DNA of 22,459 nt from Muribaculaceae bacterium (GCA_009775225.1 VSPE01000081.1:1-22459), one strand, 5' to 3'; shown: positions 1-7,941, numbered from the stretch's first letter. Numbers and translations: made by a program. The notes: generated by a model from the letters alone, not told the origin.

Positions 1-139
1 GGCCTGAAAATCGCGTAACCAACATGAATACAGAGTTTAATAATTTCGCATTAACAGATTTTAAAAGACGCCAGTGTGAAAAAGAGAGCCTTCGCTTGTA
101 TTTTTTTGCCGATGCAACATTTGTTGTATGAAATGCGTG

Positions 140-178
140 TTTTTTTATAGCCTGTTTATGCGGTACTTGTTAGTTTTG
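140..178 (+). promoter_or_regulatory. Possible promoter of the fructan operon
   Basis: TAGTTTTG at 171-178 matches the Bacteroidetes -7 consensus TAnnTTTG. It lies about 38 bases before the GH32 start, with a T-rich run (140-146) where the -33 element would be expected. The -33 match is poor, so this is a tentative call. The rest of 1-215 is AT-rich and holds no gene that I recognise. Confidence 0.4.
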
Positions 179-215
179 CGATGTAAATAACGAACACGCC
201 TTAATCTGATATTTT

Positions 216-2027
216 ATGAATAAATTTGTATCAACAGTGATAGCCTTGGCCGCGGCTGCCTCCGCTTACGGCGGAAGCGGGGTTTCTGTCACTTTCCCCG
301 GAACAAACAACACACTGGTGCGCCTTGAGAAAGAAGGGAAGTATCTTGTGATGCCTGTGCAGGAGTCGAACGACGAGGCTACTGTAAATGTACTCGTTGA
401 CGGGCGCCTTGAGCGTACTATATATGTGCGGCTGGCAAAGTCGAAAGTAGACTATACCGTGCCTCTCGACATAGAGAAATATAAGGGGCATGATGTGATA
501 TTGAATGTGGTAACATCGCAGAATCGCGCTACCGTGCGCGAGGCGAAAGATGATGCCTGCTGGAGCAATTTTGCGGTGTGTGATACCTTCGATGTGTCGA
601 ACCACGAGAAGTTCCGTCCGGCATTCCACCACACACCTCCTTACGGATGGATGAACGACCCCAACGGTCTGTTCTACAAGAACGGGGAGTGGCATCTTTA
701 CTATCAGTGGAACCCTTACGGCTCAAAATGGCAGAACATGACTTGGGGCCATTCTACTTCGTCCGACCTTATAACGTGGACTCATCATCCAGCCGCAATA
801 GAACCGAACGGCCTCGGCACAGTATTCAGCGGCAATGCCGCTATCGACAAGGACGGTAGTGCCGGTTTTGGCAAGGATGCTGTGGTGGCGCTGTATACTT
901 CGGCCGGTGTGAGCCAGATACAGAGTATGGCAGTGAGCAAGGACAACGGTTATACGTTCGACATATACTCGGGCAACCCTGTGCTGTGTCTTGAGAGTGA
1001 GGCTCGCGACCCCAATATCTTCCGCGACCCCAATACGGGAGTGTGGACTATGGTGCTCGCACATCCTCTCGACCATGAGATGCTTATTTTTACTTCTTCC
1101 GATATGAAGGAGTGGTCGCTGCAAAGCTCATTCGGAAAGGGTCTCGGCGCTCAGGATGGCGTGTGGGAGTGTCCTGACCTCTTCGAGCTACCTGTTGAGG
1201 GTAGCGACGAGCGTAAGTGGGTGCTGATATGCAACCTTAATCCGGGTGGACCCTTCGGCGGAAGCGCCACACAATACTTTACAGGCGATTTCGATGGGAA
1301 GACGTTCAAGGTGGATACAGACGCTTCTGGCAATGTGCCTCTGAAATGGCTTGACTATGGTAAAGACCACTATGCCACGATAAGCTTCAGCGACGCACCC
1401 GACGGCCGACGCACTCTGTTGGGATGGATGAGCAACTGGCAATATGCAGCAGAGGTACCTACGATGCAGTTCCGCAGCGCCAATACGCTGCCTCGTGAGG
1501 CCAGTCTCTTCAGAGATGCCGACGGAGAGATGTATGTGTCGGTGGTTCCGTCGCCCGAAGTGGAGGCACTGCGTGGCAGCCTTGTTGGCAAGGCCCGCAA
1601 AGTGAGTGTGGGGGCAAAAGCGAAATCGTATGCCATACCCGAGCTTTGCGAGATTTGTCTCGACATCAATCCGTTGCAGACGAAAATGGTTGAGATTGAA
1701 CTCGGCAATGCCCGCGGAGAGAAGGTGACTATGTGTTATACGCCGTCGACGTCGGAGCTGTCGTTCGACCGCACTCAGAGCGGTATTGTGGATTTTAGTC
1801 AGGATTTCCCTTCCGTGACAGTGGCTCCCACACTCAATGCAGGCGGTAAGCTCGGTCTGCGCATCTTTATCGACCGTTCGAGTATAGAGGTCTTCGAGGG
1901 TGAGGGTCGCTTTGCAATGACCAACATAGTTTTTCCAAATGAACCATATAACACCCTGTCGGTCAAGGCAGATGGTGGTAAGGCTTCAATATCCAATCTG
2001 AAAATATATTCGCTTAAATCTAAATAA
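216..2027 (+). CDS. Secreted GH32 fructanase (levanase/inulinase/fructosidase type)
   Basis: This is a glycoside hydrolase family 32 enzyme that would cleave beta-fructosides (levan, inulin or sucrose-type fructans) and release fructose. A signal peptide is visible (Lys3, a hydrophobic Ala-rich core, likely cleavage after ASA near residue 17). No lipobox Cys follows, so it is probably periplasmic or secreted rather than a lipoprotein. Residues of about 22-125 form an N-terminal beta domain of the DUF4980 kind found in Bacteroides GH32 enzymes. The catalytic five-blade propeller starts at the WMNDPNG motif, with Asp148 as nucleophile; the RDP motif has Asp265 and the EC motif has Glu318 as acid/base. 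The C-terminal beta-sandwich includes the RIFIDRSSIEVF stretch. The length of 603 is normal for this form. A fructose importer and a fructokinase follow directly, supporting a fructan role. Whether it acts on levan or inulin, endo or exo, cannot be read from the sequence. Confidence 0.93.
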   Translation: MNKFVSTVIALAAAASAYGGSGVSVTFPGTNNTLVRLEKEGKYLVMPVQESNDEATVNVLVDGRLERTIYVRLAKSKVDYTVPLDIEKYKGHDVILNVVTSQNRATVREAKDDACWSNFAVCDTFDVSNHEKFRPAFHHTPPYGWMNDPNGLFYKNGEWHLYYQWNPYGSKWQNMTWGHSTSSDLITWTHHPAAIEPNGLGTVFSGNAAIDKDGSAGFGKDAVVALYTSAGVSQIQSMAVSKDNGYTFDIYSGNPVLCLESEARDPNIFRDPNTGVWTMVLAHPLDHEMLIFTSSDMKEWSLQSSFGKGLGAQDGVWECPDLFELPVEGSDERKWVLICNLNPGGPFGGSATQYFTGDFDGKTFKVDTDASGNVPLKWLDYGKDHYATISFSDAPDGRRTLLGWMSNWQYAAEVPTMQFRSANTLPREASLFRDADGEMYVSVVPSPEVEALRGSLVGKARKVSVGAKAKSYAIPELCEICLDINPLQTKMVEIELGNARGEKVTMCYTPSTSELSFDRTQSGIVDFSQDFPSVTVAPTLNAGGKLGLRIFIDRSSIEVFEGEGRFAMTNIVFPNEPYNTLSVKADGGKASISNLKIYSLKSK

Positions 2028-2030
2028 AAT

Positions 2031-3218
2031 ATGGAAATCACACAGACAGTGGCCTCGGGCCGCAAAAGTTCGCTGCTACAGATAGCTCCGGTAATGCTGT
2101 GCTTTTTCGCCATGGGCTTTGTCGATTTGGTCGGCACCGCATCGAACTATGTTCAGAAAGACCTCGGGCTCAGTGATTCGCAGGCAAATCTATTCCCCTC
2201 GCTTGTATTCTTCTGGTTCCTGATATTTTCGGTGCCTACCGGCATGCTCATGAACAGGATTGGCCGCAAGAAGACGGTGCTTGTGAGTCTTGCCGTTACG
2301 GCCGGCTCTCTTATCCTGCCGGTTTTCGGCGACAGCTATATGATGATGCTGATGGCTTTCTCGCTTTTAGGTATAGGTAATGCTATTATGCAGACATCGC
2401 TAAATCCGCTTGTTACCAATCTTATCAGTGGCGACCGCCTTGCTTCGACACTTACTTTCGGGCAGTTCGTAAAAGCGATAGCCTCCTTTCTGGCGCCGCT
2501 ACTGGCTGCATGGGGTGCGACAACATATCTGCCGACGTTCGGGCTTGGCTGGCGAGTGCTGTTTGTGATATATGCTATTGTGAGTCTGCTTTCGATAGCG
2601 GCTCTTGGCGCTACTCCGATAGAGGAAGAACAACCCGACAAGGCTTCGGGGGTAGGGGAGTGCCTCAAGCTTCTAGGACGCCCCTTTATACTGCTGTGCT
2701 TTATAGGTATAATGTGCCACGTGGGTATCGATGTCGGCACTAATACCACTGCTCCTAAAATTATTATGGAGCGCCTCGGACTTCCGCTTGAAGAAGCCGG
2801 TTTTGCCACGAGCGTTTACTTTATATTCCGTACGGCCGGATGTTTCCTCGGAGCTTTTATATTGCGCTATATGTCGCCCGGAAAGTTCTTTGGCTTCAGT
2901 GTCGTGATGATGCTCGCTGCCATGATACTGCTCTTTGTCGGCGATACCCTTGCGAGCATATATATAGCTCTTGCTATGATTGGTTTCGGCAATTCGAATA
3001 TTTTCCCGATAGTATTTTCGCAGGCGCTTATGGCGATGCCCAAGGCTAAGAACGAGGTTTCGGGGCTTATGATTATGGGCCTCTTCGGCGGTACGGTATT
3101 TCCGCTGGCTATGGGCTATGCCGCCGATGCCGTGGGCCAGGCAGGCGCCGTGGGCGTAATGCTCGCCGGTGTGGTATATCTCCTCTATTATACATTAAAA
3201 ATCAAGACATCTAAGTAA
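2031..3218 (+). CDS. MFS sugar importer, FucP-like, probably fructose
   Basis: This is a 395-residue major facilitator superfamily permease with about 12 hydrophobic segments, resembling the FucP-type sugar:proton symporters of Bacteroidetes. It would carry the monosaccharide released by the GH32 enzyme across the inner membrane. The conserved MFS loop between helices 2 and 3 is seen as GMLMNRIGRKK (about residues 73-83). The start lies 3 bases after the fructanase stop, and the fructokinase follows 4 bases after its stop, so the three genes read as one operon. The same trio (GH32, MFS importer, fructokinase) occurs in the Bacteroides thetaiotaomicron fructan locus. Fructose as substrate is inferred from these neighbours, not from binding residues. 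Confidence 0.88.
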   Translation: MEITQTVASGRKSSLLQIAPVMLCFFAMGFVDLVGTASNYVQKDLGLSDSQANLFPSLVFFWFLIFSVPTGMLMNRIGRKKTVLVSLAVTAGSLILPVFGDSYMMMLMAFSLLGIGNAIMQTSLNPLVTNLISGDRLASTLTFGQFVKAIASFLAPLLAAWGATTYLPTFGLGWRVLFVIYAIVSLLSIAALGATPIEEEQPDKASGVGECLKLLGRPFILLCFIGIMCHVGIDVGTNTTAPKIIMERLGLPLEEAGFATSVYFIFRTAGCFLGAFILRYMSPGKFFGFSVVMMLAAMILLFVGDTLASIYIALAMIGFGNSNIFPIVFSQALMAMPKAKNEVSGLMIMGLFGGTVFPLAMGYAADAVGQAGAVGVMLAGVVYLLYYTLKIKTSK

Positions 3219-3222
3219 TACA

Positions 3223-4107
3223 ATGGAAAACAACAATATTGTAGTAGGTATGGGCGAAGCACTGTGGGATGTGCTTGCCGAAGGTAAAAAGATAGGTGGC
3301 GCCCCGGCTAACTTTGCGTACCATGTGTCGCAATTCGGTTTGCCAAGTTGTGTGGTGAGTGCTGTAGGAGGCGATGCGCTCGGTGATGAAATTCTCGAAA
3401 ATCTGACATCGAAGGGTCTTACACATCTCATTGAGCGTGTGCCTTATCCTACAGGAACCGTGCAGGTGGAAATAGACCAGGCCGGTATTCCGCAGTACGA
3501 AATCAAGGAGAATGTGGCGTGGGATAATATCCCGTATACGGCACCGCTTGAGGCTTTGGCTCTGCGTACAAAAGCAGTATGCTTCGGCTCTCTCGCTCAG
3601 CGAAATGTGGTGTCGCGCAACACTATAAACCGTTTTCTTGATGCTATGCCGCAAAGTGATAACACGCTCGTGGTATTCGATGTCAACCTCCGTCAGGGCT
3701 TCTATAACAAGGAGATACTCTGTAACTCGATGAGTCGTTGCAATGTGCTTAAAATCAATGACGAGGAGCTTGTGACAGTCAGCCGCATGTTCGGCTATCC
3801 CGGCATAGACCTTCAGGATAAGTGCTGGATATTGCTTGGAAAATACAACCTTAAGATGCTCATCCTCACCTGTGGCATTAACGGCAGCTATGTATTCACC
3901 CCCGGTAATGTGTCGTTCCAGCCGACTCCAAAGGTCGATGTCGCAGATACCGTCGGAGCCGGCGACTCCTTTACTGCGGCATTCATCGGCAGCCTTCTCA
4001 AGGGTAAAAGTGTGACGGAATCGCACAGGGTGGCTGTGCAGACCTCGGCTTATGTGTGCACATGCAATGGTGCGATGCCGGTTCTCCCGAAGGAGTACAC
4101 TTGTTGA
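3223..4107 (+). CDS. Fructokinase, PfkB family
   Basis: This is a 294-residue ribokinase/PfkB-family sugar kinase that would phosphorylate cytoplasmic fructose with ATP. The N-terminal sugar-binding signature is clear (GGAPANFAYHVSQFG, about residues 26-40). The C-terminal PfkB signature DTVGAGDSF carries the catalytic base Asp248 and the anion hole. The length is normal for bacterial fructokinases. It is the last gene of the operon and lies 4 bases after the importer gene. No clear terminator lies just behind it; the next strong one comes after the tRNA gene. Another ketohexose or 2-keto sugar remains possible, but the GH32 neighbour makes fructose by far the best reading. Confidence 0.92.
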   Translation: MENNNIVVGMGEALWDVLAEGKKIGGAPANFAYHVSQFGLPSCVVSAVGGDALGDEILENLTSKGLTHLIERVPYPTGTVQVEIDQAGIPQYEIKENVAWDNIPYTAPLEALALRTKAVCFGSLAQRNVVSRNTINRFLDAMPQSDNTLVVFDVNLRQGFYNKEILCNSMSRCNVLKINDEELVTVSRMFGYPGIDLQDKCWILLGKYNLKMLILTCGINGSYVFTPGNVSFQPTPKVDVADTVGAGDSFTAAFIGSLLKGKSVTESHRVAVQTSAYVCTCNGAMPVLPKEYTC

Positions 4108-4160
4108 AGGTGGTGATTTGTTAAAAAATCTATATAGGAGAGATAAAGTCGATAAAACTC

Positions 4161-4191
4161 TTTGTCACCTCAAAAAAAACACCTACCTTTG
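4161..4191 (+). promoter_or_regulatory. Promoter of the tRNA-Ser gene
   Basis: TTTG at 4161-4164, a 19-base spacer, then TACCTTTG at 4184-4191 is an exact match to the Bacteroidetes sigma-ABfr promoter (TTTG, N19, TAnnTTTG). It ends 42 bases before the mature tRNA. Confidence 0.8.
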
Positions 4192-4233
4192 CAACGCAAA
4201 AAGGGTAATGCCCTTGGCGCAGACCTCAATTTT

Positions 4234-4320
4234 GGAGAGGTGGGTGAGTGGCTGAAACCACCAGTTTGCTAAACTGACGTAGGAGCAATCCTACCACGAG
4301 TTCGAATCTCGTCCTCTCCG
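4234..4320 (+). tRNA. tRNA-Ser (anticodon GCT)
   Basis: The acceptor arms GGAGAGG (4234-4240) and CCTCTCC (4313-4319) pair fully, followed by discriminator G at 4320. The anticodon loop TTGCTAA places GCT at 4268-4270, which reads AGC and AGT. The long variable arm (GTAGGAGCAATCCTAC) is typical of class II tRNA-Ser, and the T arm ACGAG-TTCGAAT-CTCGT is complete. The CCA end is not encoded (CAA follows), as is common in Bacteroidetes. tRNA-Ser genes are frequent integration sites, but I see no second copy of its 3' end in the window. Confidence 0.97.
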
Positions 4321-4335
4321 CAAGACTCTCTAAAG

Positions 4336-4374
4336 TTCCCTGTAAGTCATCGACTTGCAGGGAATTTTTGTTTA
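4336..4374 (+). terminator. Rho-independent terminator after tRNA-Ser
   Basis: Arms of 13 bases at 4336-4348 and 4352-4364 pair with a single G-T wobble around a 3-base loop and are followed by TTTTTGTTT. It separates the tRNA transcript from the polysaccharide locus. Confidence 0.9.
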
Positions 4375-4429
4375 GGGGGGGCGGATGTCGTGTACCTTTT
4401 TGGTTTAATCGGTTCAAACCGAAAAGCCG

Positions 4430-4966
4430 GTGCATATTGAATGTCTTGATTACGGAGCGGGAGTTGTTGTTGCCCAAAGCCATTACTTTTTCATACCACT
4501 TGTTCGTCCTGTCCATCGTCTTTGTCGGAGAGATTTTAGCATTGATAATGTGTCGCAGCTCCATTGCGAGATTGTATGTACTTTTCAAAATGGGGTGGTG
4601 TTTGAACGGGGTATTGACACGATGACGCTGTATGTCAGTTCATTTGTTCTGCGATATCATCATGGTGTGCTTGCTGCGGGCAAGTATCCGGCGTATGGTC
4701 TCGCCGTTGGAGTACGTAACTGTCGATACGGATTTGTCGCGGTTGTTTTCCTCTGCTTTGAGCTGACTTCATATGTTTATGTGGATTTGGTCGCTCTTTG
4801 TTCCGGGTATGGCGGTCGCCAGCGTGCCACTGCCGCCATGGCCGTTTTTGTTGGTAAGGAACGTCCACACTTCGCCGTTGTTCAGGCAGGTTTCGCCAAG
4901 GCTCATGTACGGTTCGATGTTGGCTGCATTGAAGTAGACCCGCAGCCGAGTTCGGCCTCGCACCAT
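4430..4966 (-). pseudogene. ISAon1-family transposase remnant (orfB)
   Basis: One minus-strand frame runs from 4966 to about 4430 and matches my recollection of ISAon1-family transposases in three blocks. These are a metal-binding-Asp region (LGETCLNNGEVWTFLTNK, then PGTKSDQI), a middle piece (YSNGETIRRILARSKH), and a late piece (TYNLAMELRHI, then WYEKVMALG). The frame is broken by TGA stops at 4769-4771 and 4640-4642. Much of the sequence between the blocks is deleted, and the final asparagine-rich C-terminal block is lost. The expected DET is GET here, so a catalytic Asp is also gone. The product cannot be active. Family assignment is from memory of the family and was not tested by a search. 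Confidence 0.72.
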
Positions 4967-5184
4967 TCAGCGTATCCGCTTATCGTGTTGCGATATAGCT
5001 TGGCAAAATATTTGCCGTTGACGCAATACATCTGCGCTATATGCTTAATCGACAGTGCCGTCTTCTTCTCCTTCTCATCAAGCCAGATGTCATAGGCTTA
5101 ATCGGTACGATTGAAACGAACCATCTCAAACAGTTCATCCATTCCTTCGGGAAGGCACATCCATATTGCATCTGCTATTTTCAT
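4903..5184 (-). pseudogene. ISAon1-family N-terminal ORF remnant (orfA)
   Basis: This minus-strand frame starts at ATG 5184 and reads MKIADAIWMCLPEGMDELFE, like the start of the short first ORF of ISAon1 elements. It is interrupted by a TAA at 5098-5100 (codon 29), seems to have lost its middle, and resumes with SIKHIAQMYCVNGKYFAKLY followed by ISGYAEW, the usual helix-turn-helix end. It stops at 4903-4905 and overlaps the start of the transposase remnant in another frame, the normal arrangement for this element type. Confidence 0.65.
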
Positions 5185-5378
5185 AACGCACATTTAACAC
5201 TTTTCTCAAAATCCATGCACCGAAATTTCGGATTGAGCCAGTTTTCATTGAGAAAAGTCGGCAAACCTTTCCTTTAAATTACTAATTTTCAGGGATTTTC
5301 ACAGGTTTAAATCGCTGAAATTTAAACATTTAACAGCATAAACTCATTTTTTGTCATCTACAAATAAGCCGATATAAA
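5185..5378. other. AT-rich spacer without recognisable gene
   Basis: I see no coding sequence in this stretch. It contains a perfect 8-bp inverted repeat (GTTTAAAT at 5305-5312 and ATTTAAAC at 5320-5327, loop of 7) that is not followed by a T-run, so it is not a classical terminator. It could include the lost left end of the insertion sequence. Confidence 0.5.
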
Positions 5379-5380
5379 GG

Positions 5381-5407
5381 TTTTTACAAGAAAAAGTAGT
5401 AACTTTG
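5381..5407 (+). promoter_or_regulatory. Likely promoter of the polysaccharide operon
   Basis: TAACTTTG at 5400-5407 matches the Bacteroidetes -7 box TAnnTTTG exactly. The upstream TTTTTAC (5381-5387) is only a fair -33 element and sits slightly close. No inverted repeats long enough to mark an invertible promoter flank it. If used, it gives an untranslated leader of about 195-200 bases before the first gene. Confidence 0.55.
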
Positions 5408-5612
5408 CAACCAAATAAGCATCTCTTCTCAAGAGTGTCGCAGATGGATTTCGCCAATTATTCGTCCGCATATTATTTAAAGAGTATCGGATTTTCTCCT
5501 TCTATTTTGTCGAGTATGTGAAATAGAGGGAAGAGAGAGTATGTAGATTAGAGATAGTTATTTTCACTGCCAGTAAATCTGTAAACAGCGTGTTTTACAG
5601 TGTGATAGGGAA
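5408..5612 (+). promoter_or_regulatory. Structured 5' leader of the polysaccharide operon
   Basis: Three inverted repeats lie between the promoter and the first start codon. The first is CTCTT/AAGAG (5423-5427, 5431-5435). The second is an 11-bp stem with one wobble (5497-5507 and 5521-5531, 13-base loop). The third is CTGTAAA/TTTACAG (5579-5585, 5594-5600), whose 3' arm also competes with CACTG (5565-5569) pairing to CAGTG (5598-5602). In Bacteroides capsule loci the UpxY antiterminator needs the 5' leader of its own operon; a similar role here is inferred. No T-run follows the stems, so none is a plain terminator. Confidence 0.45.
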
Positions 5613-6989
5613 ATGGAACTCAATGAATTTGTAGAACAGATTTTGTTATCTTCTCCTGCTAAATCGGTGAAGAGGTACGCGTTGTCGTCTTTTCTCAGTA
5701 CTCTTGGCAATGAGAATATAAGCGAGCTTGATGAAGGTGCCCTGAGACTTTGGCTTGTAAAAATGACAATCGATGGGAAGAAAATTTCGACATGTAAGCG
5801 CTATTTCTCAATTGTGCAGTCGGTATATCAAAATTGGTGCGGCAATAAGGACTTGAGTCTTTTTAGACAGGTTTTACCTGTTTTCGATTGCTTGAAGGAG
5901 GTAGATACTTTGCAGTCTTTTCGAAATGCCGAATACCTCAAACAATTTCTCGACGGTTCAGGACGGATTGTAGACAAGCAGACGTTAGGTATTTTTTTAT
6001 ATTTGCTATATAATCCCCGAGCTACACTTTTGGATGTTATTAGTTTGACATTTGATAGTGCTCCCACGTTTTGTCCTCAAATATCAGAAGTCGTCAATTC
6101 GTACGACTCTTCTCACGGTCGAAAATATGTTTTTCAGTTAAACCAAGGCAAAGCACGTCCGAATGAAATATCCAAGCAGATATTAAAAAAGTTGCGGATA
6201 TTGTTGTCATTGAGTGGAATGTGTTTTGAGTTGGGTTTTTCAAGGGCTTCGATTACTTCTGTGTGGGTAGCGGCAGCATTGAAGTCCGGTATCAGTTTGA
6301 GGCAAATCAGGGCTTGTATTGGGGTGGTGCCTGGGGAGTATTCGGTTTTGTCGCTTATTAAAGATTATGATATAGAAGAATTTGAGATTGAAGACCTTTT
6401 ATGCCGGGTGGCTGATACAATAAATAGCTCTGCGAGAGGTTGGTTTGCCATGAAACTTAGGCCCGGAGTCAAGGTAGACGACATAAAGGAATATTTAGAC
6501 GCTACTAGGCCTGAATATCTGAGTGAGATTGAGTTTTTCTATCCGAAGCATACGGTCATTCATCAGAAAAACGGAAAGCGTGTAGTTGATGAGCAGCCAT
6601 ATATGCCGAATGTGCTGTTTTTTAATATTGAGAAAAATAAAGTAAAGAGTCTTTTTGCAAATATTGGTAATCTTGCGTGGTGTTTCCGCTCCTCCAATTC
6701 TCCAGATAGTGATTATGCTGTAATATTGCAGCGTCAGATGGCTACTTTTCAGCGATGTATCGGACAATTCACTCCGGATGTTAAAGTGGAGCTTTCCGAC
6801 CTCGGGACGAAACTTGCGTGTGGTAGAAAGGTAAGGGTCGTAGGTGGCATCATGCAAGGCTATGAAGGTGAAATTATTGATGTAGAGGATGACCCCGGAA
6901 AACGTGTGTTCTTTTTGTCAATCTCAGCTGGCATGACGGTTAGTTGGAAAGCATACGTTGAAGATGTGTTTATTCAGGTTTTAGACTGA
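5613..6989 (+). CDS. Fusion of degenerate tyrosine recombinase-like domain with NusG-like (UpxY-type) antiterminator
   Basis: Residues of about 15-80 resemble the SAM-like core-binding domain of tyrosine recombinases (SVKRYALSSFLSTLG, later STCKRYFSIVQSVYQNW). Residues of about 110-255 resemble their catalytic fold: NPRATLLDVISLTF carries Arg136 where the first catalytic Arg is expected. The HxxR box is Ser213-I-T-Ser216, the LGH box reads IGVVPG, and no Tyr sits at the usual nucleophile position, so recombination activity is very unlikely. From Trp277 (GWFAMKLRPG) to about 375 is a NusG NGN domain, including the EQPYMPNVLFFNI strand. Residues of about 404-458 form a KOW domain (GRKVRVVGGIMQGYEGEII). 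It is the first gene of the polysaccharide operon, the position held by upxY in Bacteroides, where a separate recombinase gene often lies next to it. The inferred role is processive antitermination of this operon. The frame is uninterrupted over 1.4 kb, so the fusion looks real. Confidence 0.78.
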   Translation: MELNEFVEQILLSSPAKSVKRYALSSFLSTLGNENISELDEGALRLWLVKMTIDGKKISTCKRYFSIVQSVYQNWCGNKDLSLFRQVLPVFDCLKEVDTLQSFRNAEYLKQFLDGSGRIVDKQTLGIFLYLLYNPRATLLDVISLTFDSAPTFCPQISEVVNSYDSSHGRKYVFQLNQGKARPNEISKQILKKLRILLSLSGMCFELGFSRASITSVWVAAALKSGISLRQIRACIGVVPGEYSVLSLIKDYDIEEFEIEDLLCRVADTINSSARGWFAMKLRPGVKVDDIKEYLDATRPEYLSEIEFFYPKHTVIHQKNGKRVVDEQPYMPNVLFFNIEKNKVKSLFANIGNLAWCFRSSNSPDSDYAVILQRQMATFQRCIGQFTPDVKVELSDLGTKLACGRKVRVVGGIMQGYEGEIIDVEDDPGKRVFFLSISAGMTVSWKAYVEDVFIQVLD

Positions 6990-7065
6990 CGATAAAGGGG
7001 ATATTATGCCGTTTTTGCGGGTGTTCCATCATTCTTTGATTAATTAAGCAGATGAGTGTTGTTCA

Positions 7066-7941
7066 ATGCTGTTGACAGTTTTCACTCCGACCTATAACCG
7101 AGCAAATACTATAAAAAGATTGTTTGAAAGTTTGAAAAATCAGACTTTTAAAGATTTCGAGTGGCTTATAGTAGATGACGGGTCAACCGATAATACTGCT
7201 GAGGTAGTACAAGGTTTTGATGTTCATGGAAGCTTTCCAATCAGGTATATCAGGAAAGAAAATGGAGGCAAACATACCGCGTATAATATTGGCTTGGAAG
7301 AAGCGCGAGGAGATTTGTTCTTTAATGTAGATTCTGACGATTGGTTGGACGCAGATTGCTGCCTACGGATTAGTAAGCTCGTTGATAATATTGTTTCTGA
7401 CTCTGATTGTGCTGGCTTGATTGCTTTGAAAAGTTTTGCAGATGGTTCTATTATTGGAAATAGTTTTAGAGAGGATAGAACTATCCGTACGTTTAGAGAA
7501 TTGGAGTTAAGCGGGCAAGGAGGTGAACGCTCTATTGTTTTTAGAACGTCCATTGCTCGAAGATTTAAATTCCCGATTATTGAGGGCGAGCGGTTTATGA
7601 CTGAAGGCGTAGTATACGACGAGTTCACAGATTGCCATTTTATGATTATAAACGAAAGCTTGACGATTTGTGAATATCAGTCTGACGGGTTAAGCAGTAA
7701 TCCGAAATGGTTGATGCTTCGGAACCCCGGTGCGTATATGTTGTATTACCGAAAGCGTATCGACATGGCTATATCTCTAAAAGAAAGAGTTGGTTATGTG
7801 TTGAGGTATAATTTCTTTAGACAACAGTATAAAGGAAATGCAGTTCCCAACTATAATGGCAAACATTTGTTGTTTGTGTCAATGCTGAAGCCTATCAATA
7901 TTATAGTAGCTCAATTTTATAAATCCGATAGTGGCAGATGA
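7066..7941 (+). CDS. Glycosyltransferase family 2
   Basis: This 291-residue GT-A enzyme adds one sugar from a nucleotide donor to the growing lipid-linked oligosaccharide at the inner face of the membrane. The N-terminal fold begins at VFTPTYNRANTIKRL; the nucleotide-binding motif is D37-D38-G-S and the metal-binding DxD equivalent is D89-S-D-D. ENGGKHTAYNIGL (near residues 66-78) is the usual family 2 helix entry. There is no membrane segment. It is preceded by a 76-base gap after the regulator gene and overlaps the polymerase gene by 4 bases (ATGA). Donor and linkage cannot be told from the sequence. Confidence 0.9.
   Translation: MLLTVFTPTYNRANTIKRLFESLKNQTFKDFEWLIVDDGSTDNTAEVVQGFDVHGSFPIRYIRKENGGKHTAYNIGLEEARGDLFFNVDSDDWLDADCCLRISKLVDNIVSDSDCAGLIALKSFADGSIIGNSFREDRTIRTFRELELSGQGGERSIVFRTSIARRFKFPIIEGERFMTEGVVYDEFTDCHFMIINESLTICEYQSDGLSSNPKWLMLRNPGAYMLYYRKRIDMAISLKERVGYVLRYNFFRQQYKGNAVPNYNGKHLLFVSMLKPINIIVAQFYKSDSGR

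Larger units (their letters stand above)
4383..5184 (-). mobile_element. Decayed ISAon1-like insertion sequence
   Basis: On the minus strand this stretch carries remnants of the two overlapping reading frames of ISAon1-family elements common in Bacteroidetes: an N-terminal helix-turn-helix ORF and a downstream DDE transposase. Both carry stop codons and internal deletions, and the transposase C-terminus is missing. I could not find terminal inverted repeats or target duplications, so the ends given are only the limits of recognisable coding remnants. Open frames on the plus strand here are antisense shadows. Confidence 0.75.

Noticed and set aside
1..18. The first bases read GLKIA followed by a stop, possibly the end of an upstream gene.
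   Set aside because: Five codons are too few to support a gene call.
4375..4381. A second G7 tract.
   Set aside because: It lies outside any intact gene, after the terminator, so a switch function has no support.
4226..4588. Open minus-strand frame of 120 codons across the tRNA gene and terminator.
   Set aside because: Only its upper part is the transposase remnant; the rest runs antisense through the tRNA and is not coding.
4430..5095. Plus-strand open frame of 221 codons.
   Set aside because: It is antisense to the two transposase remnants and resembles no protein family that I know.
5306..5481. TTTAAAT (5306-5312) and ATTTAAA (5475-5481) flank the capsule promoter and might form an invertible segment.
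   Set aside because: Seven AT-only bases are expected by chance here; known invertible capsule promoters have much longer arms.
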